The notes under the pieces were generated by a model. That model had not been told where the DNA came from and made no database searches. It saw nothing but the letters and a program-made list of their open reading frames with translations. A DNA stretch of 64,000 nucleotides, from the NCBI GenBank assembly GCA_030272155.1, contig CP126195.1:3083001-3147000 (forward strand). The letters are read 5' to 3'. Shown here piece after piece: positions 1-11,869 of this stretch (positions are counted from its first letter, which is position 1; each line of letters starts with the position of its first letter). Both the position numbers and the translations under genes were made by a program. This DNA is from Tetradesmus obliquus. Lineage: Eukaryota > Chlorophyta > Chlorophyceae > Sphaeropleales > Scenedesmaceae.

Positions 1-795
1 AGCGGAACCTTGAAGCGATGATACGGTCGCTTGCTCTATGACATAGTATTGGTTAATGTGAGTCGACAAGGGCCTATGTCCACCTCGCACCTGAGGTGCC
101 AGCCCAAGCTAGGTGGTCTGCAGAGCTCTGATAGTTGATACCACTTCATTATGATGCTTGGTTGTTAAGACTGGTTGAGGATTGTATCGAGGCCCAAGTG
201 CAGCGGGCGCTGCATACTCGACGGATTCCCTGTCAGTGCAGCCGGAGCTAGTGATTTGACAGCAGGTGAGGCCGATTCGAGACGCGATCAGCCTGATAGA
301 ACACTGCTGCACGATCAGAGTGCACACTGTGCGCGGTCACCGGCTCTCCCACCTCGTGTTGTTGCGAGGCGCCCGCGTTAAGCAGCTGTTTTCCCTTGAC
401 TATAAAACCAATGAATCAAGGTGTTCGCAGTGCCTGCTGGATGAGAAGGGATTGAACTTTGCAGATGGCAGATACGCTCTCACTGCAGCTCCCACCCTGC
501 CAACAATTACCCCCCAGGCCACGCCCCTTTTGCATCCCTCCCGATCTCATACTAACCGTGATGTTGTTGAACATTATATGAGACTGCAAGAACGTCTGAG
601 CACAAGAAGCAAGGCACTGATCAGCTGCACCCCTACATTCCCGCTACACCACTGGCAGCAGCCACAGCGCAGCATCGCCTTGGGCGTGCTTCACTTGACC
701 TTCCAGACACAGACGTTGCTGATACCACCTGCTGGGTCCACTCATGGTCAAACACACTTCCACCCTTTGCCACCCTTGAAACCCACCGCAGGTGT
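1..795. other. Upstream intergenic / 5' region of the AP2 gene
   Basis: I see no convincing coding exon here. A TATA-like element (TATAAAACC) lies at about 401-409, roughly 395 bases upstream of the chosen AP2 start. It could mark the promoter if the 5' UTR is long. CAG tracts begin only near 865, inside the coding exon. Confidence 0.5.
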
Positions 796-941
796 ATGGC
801 AGAGCGCAGCTTGTTCCTGCAAGGCTTTGCAGACAGTGCCGGGGGCCAGGACCAAGTGCTCAAGCAGCAGCAGCAGCAGCAGCAGCCACATGACAGCAGC
901 ACCAAGCAGCTGCAGTCACAGCTCTATGATGCAGCACAGCT

Positions 942-973
<32 letters not shown>

Positions 974-1067
974 GCGCAGCAGCAGCAGCTGCTGCAGGGC
1001 AGCAGCTGCCACAGCACCTGCACTCAGACCAGTATCAGCCAGGCCTTCAACCGCAGCAGCTGCAGTT

Positions 1068-1099
<32 letters not shown>

Positions 1100-1902
1100 T
1101 GGCTGCGCAGGCGGCGCCTAGCAGCGTGCAGGCTTACCAACAGCAGCAGCAGCAGCAGCAGCAGCACTATCAGCTACAGCAGCAACACCCTCTAGGCTCA
1201 CAAGTCCTGCAAGGGGTGGCTTGGCCTGGGCTACCAGGCCAGCAGCAGCAGCAGCAGCAGCAGTTGCTGCAGCTGCTACAGCCATGCAACCTGGCACCGC
1301 CTACGCGTTTGTCTCCTCCTTACAGCCATGTGCAGCAGCAGCAGCAGCAGCAGCAGCAAGTTGATGCAACGCTGCAGCAGCTGCAGCCAGCCAGCGTGAG
1401 GCCTCCACTTGCAGGAGCTGCAGCACTGCCTAGCCAGTCACCAGCAGCAGCAGCAGTGTCAGCCCAACAGCAGGCTGCACTGCAGCAGCTGCTGCAGATC
1501 CAAACCCCTGCAAGCCTCACCCCAGCTTTGGCAGCCCACCAGCTTCCAATGCTGCACCAACTGCAGCAGCAGCAGCAGCCTGCAGCGACGCCAAGCCCAG
1601 CCGGACCTGCAGCAGCAGCAGCTGCACCGGCATCAGCCACGGCAGCCGCATATCAGCAGCTGCTGCAGCTGCACCAGCAGTCGCTGGCTGCACCAACAGC
1701 AAGCCAGCAGCAGGCGCTGCAGCAGGCGCTGCAACGGCCGGCAGTGGCCATGCCAGCAGGGGCAGCAGCACCACAGCAGCAGCAGCAGCAGCAGCAGCCA
1801 GTCACTCTCCTGCAAGTGGCACAGCCCCCTAGTACACCTGCAGTAACACCCGTGGCAGCAGCAGTGCCAGCACAACTGATGTTGGCACATACTCTCGGTC
1901 TT

Positions 1903-1933
<31 letters not shown>

Positions 1934-2119
1934 GACATGGTAGCATGCCTGGTCTCACACTTTCTGCAGCGCAGGGTGCTGCTGCAGGTGGCGGCCCTGC
2001 TGCTGCTGCTGGTGGTGGTGCCGTGCAGCCAGGTTTAGGCCTGCGAATCAGCGCGCTGCAGCAAAAGCAGCTGCCAGCCTCTCAGCTGTTTGACCAACTA
2101 GTGCAGGAAATGCAGCGCA

Positions 2120-2150
<31 letters not shown>

Positions 2151-4252
2151 ACAGCAGCAGCAGCAGCAGCAGGAACAGCAGCAATTGCAGCAAGTGGTGC
2201 AGCAGCAACTTGCGCAGGGCCAGCAGCAGCAGCAGCAGCTAGCTGTGCAGCAAGCGCAGGTCCTTGCTAGCACATCACCACAGCAGCCTCCAGCCCTTAT
2301 GGGCAGCCACTTGCAGCAGCAGCAGCAGCAGCAGCAAGCCCAGGTGTGTGACAGCTTGCAGCAGCACGTCGCCAGCATGCAATCAGGGCAGCAGCAGCAG
2401 CATCTGGCACAGCAGCAGCAGCAGCAGCAGCAAGAGGTGCTGCAGCAGTGTGCAGCTGGCAATGATGCCATGCAGATGGAGCTGCCCGGTGCCACCCTGC
2501 CTGAACAGCAGCAGCAGCAGCAGCAGCAGGATGAAGGCGCAGGTGCAGGACCTGCTGCATCCACTGAACCCCTGCTTTCTGCTGCCACAGCTGAAACCGC
2601 AGATGCTGAGCTGCAAATTCACGGTGCGGATGCAGCAGCAGCAGCAGCAGCAGCAGCTAGTATGGGGAGTCTCCAGGAAGAGCAGGATGCCAGTGCATTC
2701 CTGGATGCTGCAGCTGCTGCTGCTGCACCAGCAGTTGCTGTACCCGGCAGCAGCAGCAAGGCTGGCGGCAAGCGTGGCGCAGTTAAGAAGCAGGTGGCCG
2801 GCAGCAGCAGCAGCAACGGCCCGAACGGCAAGAGTAGCTTCAGGTGTGTGATAGCATGCCGCTGCTTTACTGCATGCCAGTACGGTGATACACGCATGCA
2901 CTGTGGCAAGGTTTTACCAAGCACCTAGTAAAATGTAACAGGTGGACGTAACAGACATGCCAGATGCGCCCTGCAGCACCTATCGAGTCCAGATGCAGGC
3001 ATAACTCAGCCTCTGTCAAGACTTCGCCTTCTCATGTTTGCGTTGGAGTGTGCTGAACTGGATGTGCTGAACTGGTGTCTGTCTTTTCTTTTGCTGCAGG
3101 GGCGTCTTCTGGGACCGCAAGAACAGCCGCTGGCGCGCACAGGTGCGGCTAGAGCCACGCTGCCCAGCCTTGCACAAAGCATCTTTTTATGATGTTATAT
3201 TTATATTTTACCAGGGGGAACGAAATCTTACTGGCTAGTCACACGCTACCCCGCCTTGCACAAGCTATATGAGATCAATCGTGCGACGCTTCCATCACTT
3301 GAGCAGGAGCTGCAGTGCACACAAGGCTCCTTCTCTCTCTTGTTAGCTGCTTGATTGTCATGTGACATGTGTTACTTTGTTACTTTGTCATGTTGTTATT
3401 TCCAGGTGGGGTTCAACAACCGCAAGATCTTCATGGGCTACTACGGCTCGCCCGGTGATGCGGCGCGCGCATACGACAGGAAGGTGGTGCAGCTGCACGG
3501 CGCGCTGGGTGAGGCCGGCTGGACTGTACTTTGTGCTTGTCACACAATCTGGTTCAAAAGTAACATGATCACAATGGAAGGTGGTGCAGCTGCACGGTGC
3601 GCTGGGTGAGGCTGGTTTCAGGTTGCATGCGTTGGCTCAAGCGCTGGTTATACATTTGAGCGTGGTAAGGTATTTAGTCAGCCCGACGTGTGGGTGGCAA
3701 CGTCTGTAATCATAATACTACTGGCTCTCACTCCTCACACTCTGCCCTCATGCGTGCAGCCAAGACCAACTTCCCCCTTGAGGACTACACGGCAGACCTG
3801 CACGCCTTCAACACACAGCTGCAGCTGCAGCACACCCCGCCAGCACCGGGCCTGCTGCCAGCGCCAGCACCCCGGCCCCGCAGCTGTCGCCGCAACACAG
3901 CAGCAGCAGCAGCAGCAGCGGGGTCTGGGGCGTTTTCTACTGCTAGTGAAGGCGAGGGCGGAGAGAGTGAGGCAGCAGCAAGTGGGTGGGGTGGCAGCAG
4001 CAGCTTGGCTGGTGCTGGCGGCTGGGCGGCAGCAGCAGCAGGGTATGACCCTGCGTATGCAGCAGCAGTGGCGGCAGCAGAGCCGGCAGCAGCACCAGCA
4101 GCAGCAGGTGTGGCTGGGGGTGATGTGGACCCAGCAGCAGCCGCAGCAGCCCTGGTGCGGCAGCTGCCTCATGAAGCTGCTGCTGCTGCTGCTGCTGCTG
4201 CTGCGGTACAAGGTGGTGTAGATATACCAGCAGCTGTAGCAGCAGCTGAAGA

Positions 4253-4288
<36 letters not shown>

Positions 4289-6761
4289 GGAGGGATCCGC
4301 AGGAGGTGCCAAGGAGCTCCTGCCACAGTCACTGCCAGCACTGCAGCAGCAGCAGCAGCAGACTGCAGCAGAGCAAGGCGCAGGTGTGCTTGGCCAGAAG
4401 CGGAAGCGGGCTGGCGAAGATGCAGCAGCAGATCCGGCAGAAGCAGAAGCAGTACATGCCGGCCAGCAGCAGCAGCAGCAGCAGCCTGAGGAAGCAGGCA
4501 AACCACAGGAGCACACGGACGGCCAGCCGCCGCTGCAGCAGCAGCAGCAGCTGTTGTCACGGCACGGCAGCCAGCAGCAGCTGCAGTGGCAGCGCAGCAG
4601 TACGCCGCCAGCCTACCCAGGGCAGTACAGTCACGGTGATGACCTGGCAGGCAGTACATTTGGCGGTACATTTGGCAGTACAGCTGGCGGCATGTCGCAG
4701 CTGCCGTGGATCCCAGCCCCACCTCCGCTGACGTGGCAGGATCACATGAAAGCCCTAGAGGCATCTCTTGCGAACGGCGGTTTAGCCGCAGTAAAACCAG
4801 AACCATGTTTTGCTGATGGCAGCGCAAGCGGGCACATATATTGCGGTAGCTGGGTTGCTGCAGGTGGAGCTGCTGCTGCTGCTGGTAGTGGGGGTTTAGT
4901 AGGTCCCTGGCAGCACATGCAGGCAGGTGAAGCATATGCGGCTCAGCAGCAGCAGCAGCAGTATGTGCTGCAGCAGCAGTACTACGGCCAGCAGCAGCTG
5001 CAGCAGCTCCCGCGGCGGCAGCAGCGCAGCGGCCGCAGCCAGCAGCAGCAGCAGCAGCAGCAGCAGCCGCCGCATGCGTCAGCAGAGCTGCAGGCCTTGC
5101 TGGCTGTAGCAGCAGCAGCCGAAGCAGATACAGCAGGGCAGGCAGATCAGCAGCTCTGTAGCCAGCCAGCAATGGACGGCGCAGCCACCCCTGTTGCTGC
5201 TGCCACCACTGCTGGAGATCCTCTAGCTGGCTTGCTGCACGCTGCACAGCAAGGGTCAGCAGCAGCAGCAGCAGCTGATCGTGATGGTGACGTCAGCATG
5301 GCAGATGCGCAGCAGCAGCAGCAGCATGGTGCGCTTGCCATGCTGAGCAAGGAGCAGGAGGAGCAGTACATGGCCCTGAGCAGGGCTGTGCTGGCCTGTG
5401 TGGGGGCACCAGGGCCGCCAGATGGTGATGTGCAAGGGAGTGAGGCTACAGCAGCACTGCTGGCGGCACTGGCTGCAAAGCAGCAGCAACAGCAGCAGGA
5501 CACTGGGCAGGGCTTGCAGCGGGAGGAGGCAGAGCAGCAGCAGCAGCAGAGCGAGGGACGTGACAAGGCATCAGCTGCAGTTGCAGCAGCAGGCGAGGAG
5601 GGTGTGGTGGGTGCAGCTGTAGCAGCAGCATCTAGGGGCGGCTTGCCTGCTGCAGTGCTGGATGCAGTAGAACCTTGGATGCAGCAGCAGCAGCAGCAAC
5701 CCAGCAAACTGGCAGCAGTCGTTGCTGGAGAAGGGGCAGCTGCACCTGCTGCTGCCAGCCCGCATGCTTGTGCTAATGTTGGTGACGTGCTGGCATGGGC
5801 TAGCCAGGACACCTTGCAGCTGGAGCTGCGGCAGGTGGCTCTGCTGGCACTGTTCCACACTGTGCGGCAGCAGCAGCAGCAGCTGCAGCGCCAGGTAGAG
5901 CAGCAGCAGCAGCACCTACAGCAGCAGCAGGAGCACCTGCAGCAGCAGGCAGCAGTTGCTCCTGCACAGGCAGTAGCGCAGCACGCAGCTGCTGAGCAGC
6001 TGCCAGTTCATCAGGCGGATCTCAAAGCAGCACCAGGGGCAGACGAGGCGGGGGCAGCAGCAACAGCAGCAGCAACAGTGCAAGCTGCCTCAGAGAAAGC
6101 AGCCGGCGGGACCGCAGACACTGAAGCAACAGCAACAGCAGCTCCAGTGGCAGCGGCAGCAGCAGCAGAGGTGCCTCCTGCTGCACCTGTTGCACAACCT
6201 GCAGCACCAGACCAGCTGCAGGGCAGCAGCAGTGCTGCAGCAGTAGCAGTGCCGCACCAGGCTGCAGTGCCTGCTGAACCCTCAGACCCTGCTGCTACAA
6301 CCCCGCAGGATGACAGCAGGGCTGTAGCAGGGGCTCAACATGGCGCTGCAGCAGCCGCTGACATCAGCACAACTGCCTGTCATGCTGCTGCACCAACAGT
6401 AGAAGCAGCAGCAGCTGGACTACCAGTGGCAGCAGCAGCAGCAGAGGAAGGAGACGGGGATCAGGAGTGCTGTGTTCCTGCAGGGCTGGCAGCAGCAGCA
6501 GCAGGCAGCAGCGGCGGTGGCCTGCAGGGGCGGCGCTCTGCCTCGTCATCAGCCACCATACTGACTGGCCATGTGATTGTGCCTGGCATGCAGTCTGCAG
6601 CAGCAGCTGCTGCTGCTGCAGCAGTAGGAGGTGCAGCTGCTGCTGGGTGCAATGGCAGTGCCGCTGCAGGCAGGCCTGCAGCGGTGTGCATGCAGGCAGG
6701 GCTTGCCGGAAATGGACAGATGTGCAGTGCTGGAGTGCTGTGTGGTGTTGAGGGTGTGCCT

Positions 6762-6795
<34 letters not shown>

Positions 6796-6890
6796 ATGGT
6801 GCGCAGGCTGTGGCGGCCTGCATGAAGCAGTGGGGCTCTGGTGCCGCTGCAGTGCTGGATGGGCAGTCAGCAGCAGATGCAGCCTTCTGA
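796..6890 (+). CDS. AP2/ERF-domain transcription factor with very long polyQ/polyA arms
   Basis: Four exons, 796-2843, 3100-3142, 3406-3508 and 3760-6890, join in frame to about 1774 aa. One AP2/ERF DNA-binding domain lies at about residues 680-742. It is assembled across all four exons and shows FRGVFW, WRAQV, AARAYDRK and TNFPLEDY, the usual strand and helix signature of plant AP2 domains. The rest is low complexity: residues 1-680 and 745-1774 are Gln, Ala and Ser runs with few other motifs (one KRKR basic patch after the domain). The start is the first ATG before the polyQ region (MAERSLF). AP2 domains bind GCC-like or related DNA elements, so a nuclear regulator is expected; its targets cannot be read from the sequence. 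Intron 3 carries an extra copy of the exon 3 end with its donor. The 3' end of this gene is duplicated at 13385-13850. Confidence 0.85.
3474..3622 (+). repeat. Donor-side exon-edge duplication in AP2 intron 3
   Basis: The last 30-odd bases of AP2 exon 3 plus its donor (donor GT at 3509) recur nearly identically at about 3573-3618, with a second GT at 3606, 97 bases downstream. Only the first donor keeps the frame into exon 4. The second would add 97 bases, which shifts the frame and runs into a stop. Confidence 0.8.
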
Positions 6891-7603
6891 GCAGTTTGAG
6901 CTTGGTGGGTTGTGTTGCAAAATTGTACTGCATGGGGCGTTGACAGGCACAGTTGCAGCATATGCATTGCGCGCAGTGTTGACAGTTGTGGCATGTGTGT
7001 TGTCTGCCAACTTGGCTGGTTTTTAAACTGCACTTCAGGTTGGTGGCTGTCACGGCTTTGACGGAATTTCCTGGCAGTTGTGGGTGTTTTTGTGTTGTTC
7101 ACGGCGTCCAGAGATGCTTGTGATTGCACAGCAGTCGTGTCATCCAGATCAGGCTGCCTGCAAGCTTCTGGTAAAGGCCTCATCCCTACTGCCGGTCCGT
7201 GATGGCATGTCGAGCACAGCTACAACATTTGGCATTATTGGTGTCTAAACAGGACGCTGTTGCAGCAGCTCTGGCTTCGCCGCGGCCATCCTGGTCGACT
7301 TGGATCACCCTGCCCGGGCCGGGGGCCTCGCCGGCGTGGCCAGGCTAAACCCCTTTCGCGTGCCCTTGAACTACACTGTCACGGTGCGTCTTTCTTGCAA
7401 CACATTGAGCTCAGTTTTATATTCTAAACTGCTAGCTACAGCTCAGCCCCGTGAGGCCACTGCTTGTTCCGCTCCCACCCCGCAGCAGAAGCACAGCTTA
7501 CCCTCCCTTGGACGCGCCTGCAAGACTGTGCTTCCACCAGATCAGTTAAAACTCAGCTGCATCCATCGTTTACTGCGCGTGTGTGAATCAAACTGTAGCA
7601 GAC
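6891..7603. other. Intergenic region between AP2 gene and first LRR copy
   Basis: This holds the AP2 3' flank and the upstream block of the first LRR copy. Most of it is repeated at about 13850-14560 ahead of the third LRR copy, so it belongs to a segmental duplication. No separate gene is visible. Confidence 0.6.
7190..7345 (+). repeat. Conserved block upstream of LRR copy A
   Basis: A block starting with a GATGGCATGTCGAGCA-like core and ending in a GC-rich CCCGGGCCGGGGGCCTC core precedes each of the three LRR copies (also about 10050-10208 and 14130-14305). It may be a shared promoter region or just duplicated flank. Confidence 0.6.
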
Positions 7604-9400
7604 ATGGCAGCAAGCAGCGGCAGTCCTGCAAGCGCCTGCTCACTGCTGCAAGTAGCTGAGCAGTTGTCAGAGGCTTGGTGGGAGCAAAACATGATGCCAC
7701 ACCTGCTGGAGGCCAATGCAGCTGCTAACATGGCCAGCACATGCAAGCAGCTGTGCCGCATGTGCCAACATGCTGCAACAGCGCTGCGATTGCCTGGCAC
7801 CCAGCTGCAGCGGGTGCAGGCGCACACACGCCAGCGCTTTCCATCCTGCAAGCAACTGACAGTGCAGCTGCACAGCAGGGAGCAGGCAGTGTTGGATCTG
7901 CCATTTGCTCTGGATGCGCTGGCAGGGTGAGCCGACAGAGAGCAGCAGAGGTACCACATCATGCAGCAGGCTGCTGGTGTGCCACACCTGGCGGCGCAGC
8001 ATACGCTTAACGTCGCTAGTGTGGCACCCTGACAGCAAGTGGTCCCAGCGTCACCTACATGCTGCCACAAGCCACAGCACCATGCACGCCCACGCTCCTG
8101 CCTACAGGCCTACAGGCAGGGAACCAGCCAGTTCAACACAGCAGTGCTAACATCCATGTCGCTGTGCTTGCAGGCTAACATCTCTGTCACAGCTAGTGCT
8201 GGGCATCGACGAAGCAATAGCCAGTGAGCCATATGCCATGGCAGCGACACTTGCGCCACTGCTGCTGTGGCAACGTCACCAGCAGGCAGCGCTGAAGGCA
8301 GTGCCCTGCACCCACAGCCTCACCCTCAACTTCAACTGCGGCTGGCGGGCGCACAAAGCAGCATGGCGGGTGCTTGGGCGGTTGACCCAGCTCAGCAGCC
8401 TAGCGATCCGCACACATGCAGGCGATGCGAGTTCGACAGCAGTCAAAGCGCGGCACTTGTGTGCGCTCTCGCCCCTTGGCAGCTGCCTGCAGTACCTGGA
8501 GTGCAGGATCGGCACCATCGAGGAGTCGCGGCAGCCGCAGGACTACGCCTTCCTCAGCAGCTTGACGCAGCTGACAGGTACGGGGCTGCAGGGCTGGTCA
8601 GCTGCTGCCTGCTGCTGCATGTGCAGGCCTGGCACATGTAAGGTTCCGTACATCGGCTGGCAGCTGCATTCTGCTGGGATCTTGCTTGCCAGTGCCTCAA
8701 TACAATGCCTGATGGGGATACAGCCATTTAGCGCGCACGCATTCTGCGTTTTTCCAAGGCTTGCCTTTGCTGTACGTCTAGCGTCAAGCTGCGGTCTGTT
8801 GATGTTACTTTACTGAGCAGCTGCTTAAACATGATGGTGCGCTGGTGATGCTAGGTGATGCAGCCGAGTCTGTTGTAGCAGCAGCTGCCAGCGCAGCTTG
8901 CAGGCTCTAGCCAGTCTTGGCTGCCGGTGGTGTTGAATGTTGCCCAGCTGTCGTAGCTGTAGGTGCTCAGGAGCATCAAGCATGCTTGCCGCGATGGCAG
9001 CAGTCCCCGTTCACCAAGCAACTATCACTCTGCCTGTGTGCGGACCTTGCAGGTGGCTGCCTGGACGGCGCTGCAGCAGCTGCGGGGCCTCATGCTGAGG
9101 ATTCCCACACGCAGCGCGCTGCGGCTCAGTGCATTTGATCAGCTGGGCGCCTTGCGCAGCCTCACCCAGCTGGCAATCGAGCTGCCTGGCTCTAGAGAGT
9201 TCTCCTGCAAGCAGCTGCAGCAGCTGCTGGCTAGCGTGCAGCAGGTGCGGTCTGTGCGGCTGTATGTGGATGCGGGCCGAGTGCCGGCGGCTGAGGTGGT
9301 GGTGCGGGAAGCAAGGCAGGCGAATGCAGCTGCGGGGGCTCGGGGGCCTGCTGACGTTCGGGTTGCAGATATGAATCCAGAGGTGGATTATGATGCTTGA
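7604..9400 (+). pseudogene. F-box-like/LRR paralogue A, middle exon missing
   Basis: Exons readable by comparison with copies B and C are 7604-7926, 8174-8577 and 9053-9400. Exon 1 (MAASSGS start) encodes an F-box-like stretch (HLLEANAAANMASTCKQL) ending in DALAG. Exon 2 carries leucine-rich repeats (LSQLVLG, LGRLTQLSSL, DYAFLSSLTQL). The last exon ends in the family tail (VRLYVDAGRVPAAE, VVREARQA). The roughly 225-codon LRR exon found in B and C between the last two is absent. Exon 2 ends in phase 1 and the last exon starts in phase 0, so a direct join breaks the frame. Copy A is therefore either a deletion pseudogene or a shorter protein ending soon after exon 2. The family role is not known to me; F-box/LRR proteins usually select substrates for SCF ubiquitin ligases. 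Confidence 0.6.
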
Positions 9401-10523
9401 CCGGCGCTAGGCCCTGTGCGTGCTGCTTTTGTGGCGCATGCAGCTGCTGGCAGCATCAACCAATGTGGCACCACTCGTTGTAGGAGCTGCTTGGGTGGGC
9501 TGCATGCAGCATGGGATGTGACCAGATGCTGGCATTGTTGCTTAGAGTCTGAGGCAGAGCACGTGTGTGCGATGATGCAGGGCCAGCAGCGGGCACGGAT
9601 GAGCACTGCTATTGCGGCTGACTCACTCGCTGCTGATCGCCGCTCTCCCCATGCTGTCATGAGCTGTACTGCTATCGGAGCCTGCGGTCCCGGATTGCCT
9701 TTGTTGCCCCGCTCGCGTTGCAGAAGTGTACTACATGATGTAATGTGTTGTTTACATGCATGCGCAGTGCAGCGGGGTGGTGGTGCCGCAAGAAAACATC
9801 GTTGGGATACACCCCCTGTAAATACGTGTGCCTGACCTTCAAGCTCAAGTTTTGTCGATTGCCAGGTCCTCCTAGAAAATTGCTTCGCAACTCGCACGTC
9901 GGACGGCTGTTGCAAACTGGGGTATGGCAGTTTATGAACAAGGTACAGGTGCAGGTTGACAGCCACTGTTGCGGTTGCTGCATGGCCCTGGGTCCACAAG
10001 CAGCCCGCATGCTGTTGGCTGTTGCTGGGCAGCCCTGATGCTCATACCATTGCTGTCGGTCTGTGGTGGCATGTCGAGCATAGCTGCACTTGTTGTGTAT
10101 CTGGCATCCATGTTGCCTAAGTTGGCAGCTATTGCAGCAGCCTTGCTTCTCGGCAGTCGAACTGGTAGACGTGAATAACCCTGCGCGGGCCGGGGGCCTC
10201 AACCGGCGTGTTGAACCCTTGAGTTGAACCCTGGATCTGAACCCTTAATTTAAAAACCCTTGTGTTGAACCCATTGCGTGCCTTGAACCATGCACTGTTA
10301 CAGCACTTCCTGGAAACAAAACGATTCCGTTCGCTGCTTTATTCTTAGAACGCTTGGTTGCAGGCGGGACGAGATCATCACTTGTTCGGCTACCATCCCA
10401 CAGCACAAGCGCAGCTGGCCCGCTGAAACACGCATATAAATAAACATTTCTTACAACTGAACAAACAACAGTCCAACCAGATCTCTCGGTTGCTGAGCCT
10501 GTGTGCTTCACACTGCAGCAGAC
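9401..10523. other. Spacer between LRR copies A and B
   Basis: No gene is recognised. From about 10050 it matches the upstream blocks of copies A and C. At about 10205-10275 it contains a degenerate tandem run of TTGAACCC-like units, absent from the other copies. A TATA-like element (TATAAATAAA, 10435-10444) sits about 80 bases upstream of the copy B ATG. Confidence 0.5.
10050..10208 (+). repeat. Conserved block upstream of LRR copy B
   Basis: This matches the blocks at 7190-7345 and 14130-14305: a GGCATGTCGAGCA core, then after a diverged middle a CGGGCCGGGGGCCTC core. It marks the left side of the B duplication unit. Confidence 0.55.
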
Positions 10524-11815
10524 ATGGCAGCAAGCAGCGGCAGTCCTGCAGGCGCCTGCTCACTGCTGCAAGTAGCTGAGCAGTTGTCAGAGGCCTGGTG
10601 GGAGCAAAACATGATGCTCCACCTGCTGAAGGCCAGGGCAGCAGGACCTCTGGCCAGCACTTGCAAGTAGCTGTGCCGCATGTCCAAACTGCTGCAACAG
10701 CGCTGCGAGTGCCTGGAGATCAACTGCAGCGGGTGCAGGCCCACACACGCGAGCGCTTCCCATCCTGCAAGCAACTGACAGTGCAGCTGCACAGCAGGGA
10801 GCAGGCGGTATTTGATCTGCCGGTTGCTCTTCTGGATGCGCTGGCAGGGTGAGCCAACAGACAGCAGTAGAACATCAGTGTTACAAGCACATGCTGTGAG
10901 AGGCTGCTGGTGTGCCACACCTGGTAGCACCAGCATACGTGGTTCTGTTGGCAGGCCCACACCCTCACTACAAGTGGTCCCAGCGTCACCTACATGCTGC
11001 CACGAGGCACAACATTGTGCATGCGTCCACGCCTGCAAAGTTCAACATAGCTGTGCTGCACTATGCTTGCAGGCTCACCACTCTGTCACAGCTGACGCTG
11101 GGCGTCAGCGGAGCAATTGTTGACAACCCTGTTGACATGGCAGCAACACTTGCGCCGCTGCTGTCATGGCAACTGCAGCAACAGTTAGCGCTGCAACCAA
11201 CACCCTTCATGTGGGGCCTACAGTTCAACTCCATTTGCGGCTGGCGAGCACACGAGGCAACATGGCAGGCGCTCGGGAGGCTGAGCCAGCTCAGCAGGCT
11301 GGTTATCCGCACCCCTGCAGGCGATGAGAATCAGACAGCAGTCAGCATGCGGCACCTGTCCGCGCTCGCGGCCCTCAGCAGCTGCCTGCAGTGCCTTGAG
11401 CTGAGGATCAGGCCTCTTGCAGAGCCACAGCAGCAGCAGGATTACGCCTTTCTCAGCAGCTTGACCACGCTTACAGGTGGGAGATGCAGTTTTGTAGAAA
11501 CCTCGCCTGCTGCCACAGTCTAGGTTTGGCACAGTGCTGATCTACCTATCATGCTGCATGTGCTGTCCTTCTGCTTGGCAGGTCGCGCAGAGACAGTGTC
11601 CTGCTGCAGAGACAGTGTCCGGATGGAGTTGCAGGCGCTACACACCATAGATACTTTCTTACCGGCCATGTATTAGGCTTTACCGTTCCTCTGGACATCA
11701 GCATGTGCATGAAAATGTCACTTCATGCCGGTCCTGAGCCCTGCCATCACCATGATCACGTGCCACCACCCCCGCTGCTGCTGCTGCTGCTGCCACTGCT
11801 GCTGCTGCTGCTGCC

Positions 11816-11869
<54 letters not shown>

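Noticed and set aside
266-943. A 225-codon plus-strand frame overlapping the AP2 start in another frame
   Set aside because: It ends inside the polyQ tract in the wrong frame, shows no motif, and the AP2 reading continues in the other frame.
2082-2588. Minus-strand open frames of almost pure Cys, Ala or Leu opposite the AP2 gene, and many similar frames across the window
   Set aside because: They are antisense readings of CAG/GCA tracts that contain no stop codons. They have no splice context, start context or family motif.
9388-10202. Minus-strand frames of 170-200 codons between LRR copies A and B
   Set aside because: No recognisable motif and ordinary intergenic composition. The frame is broken relative to the duplicated flanks of copies A and C.
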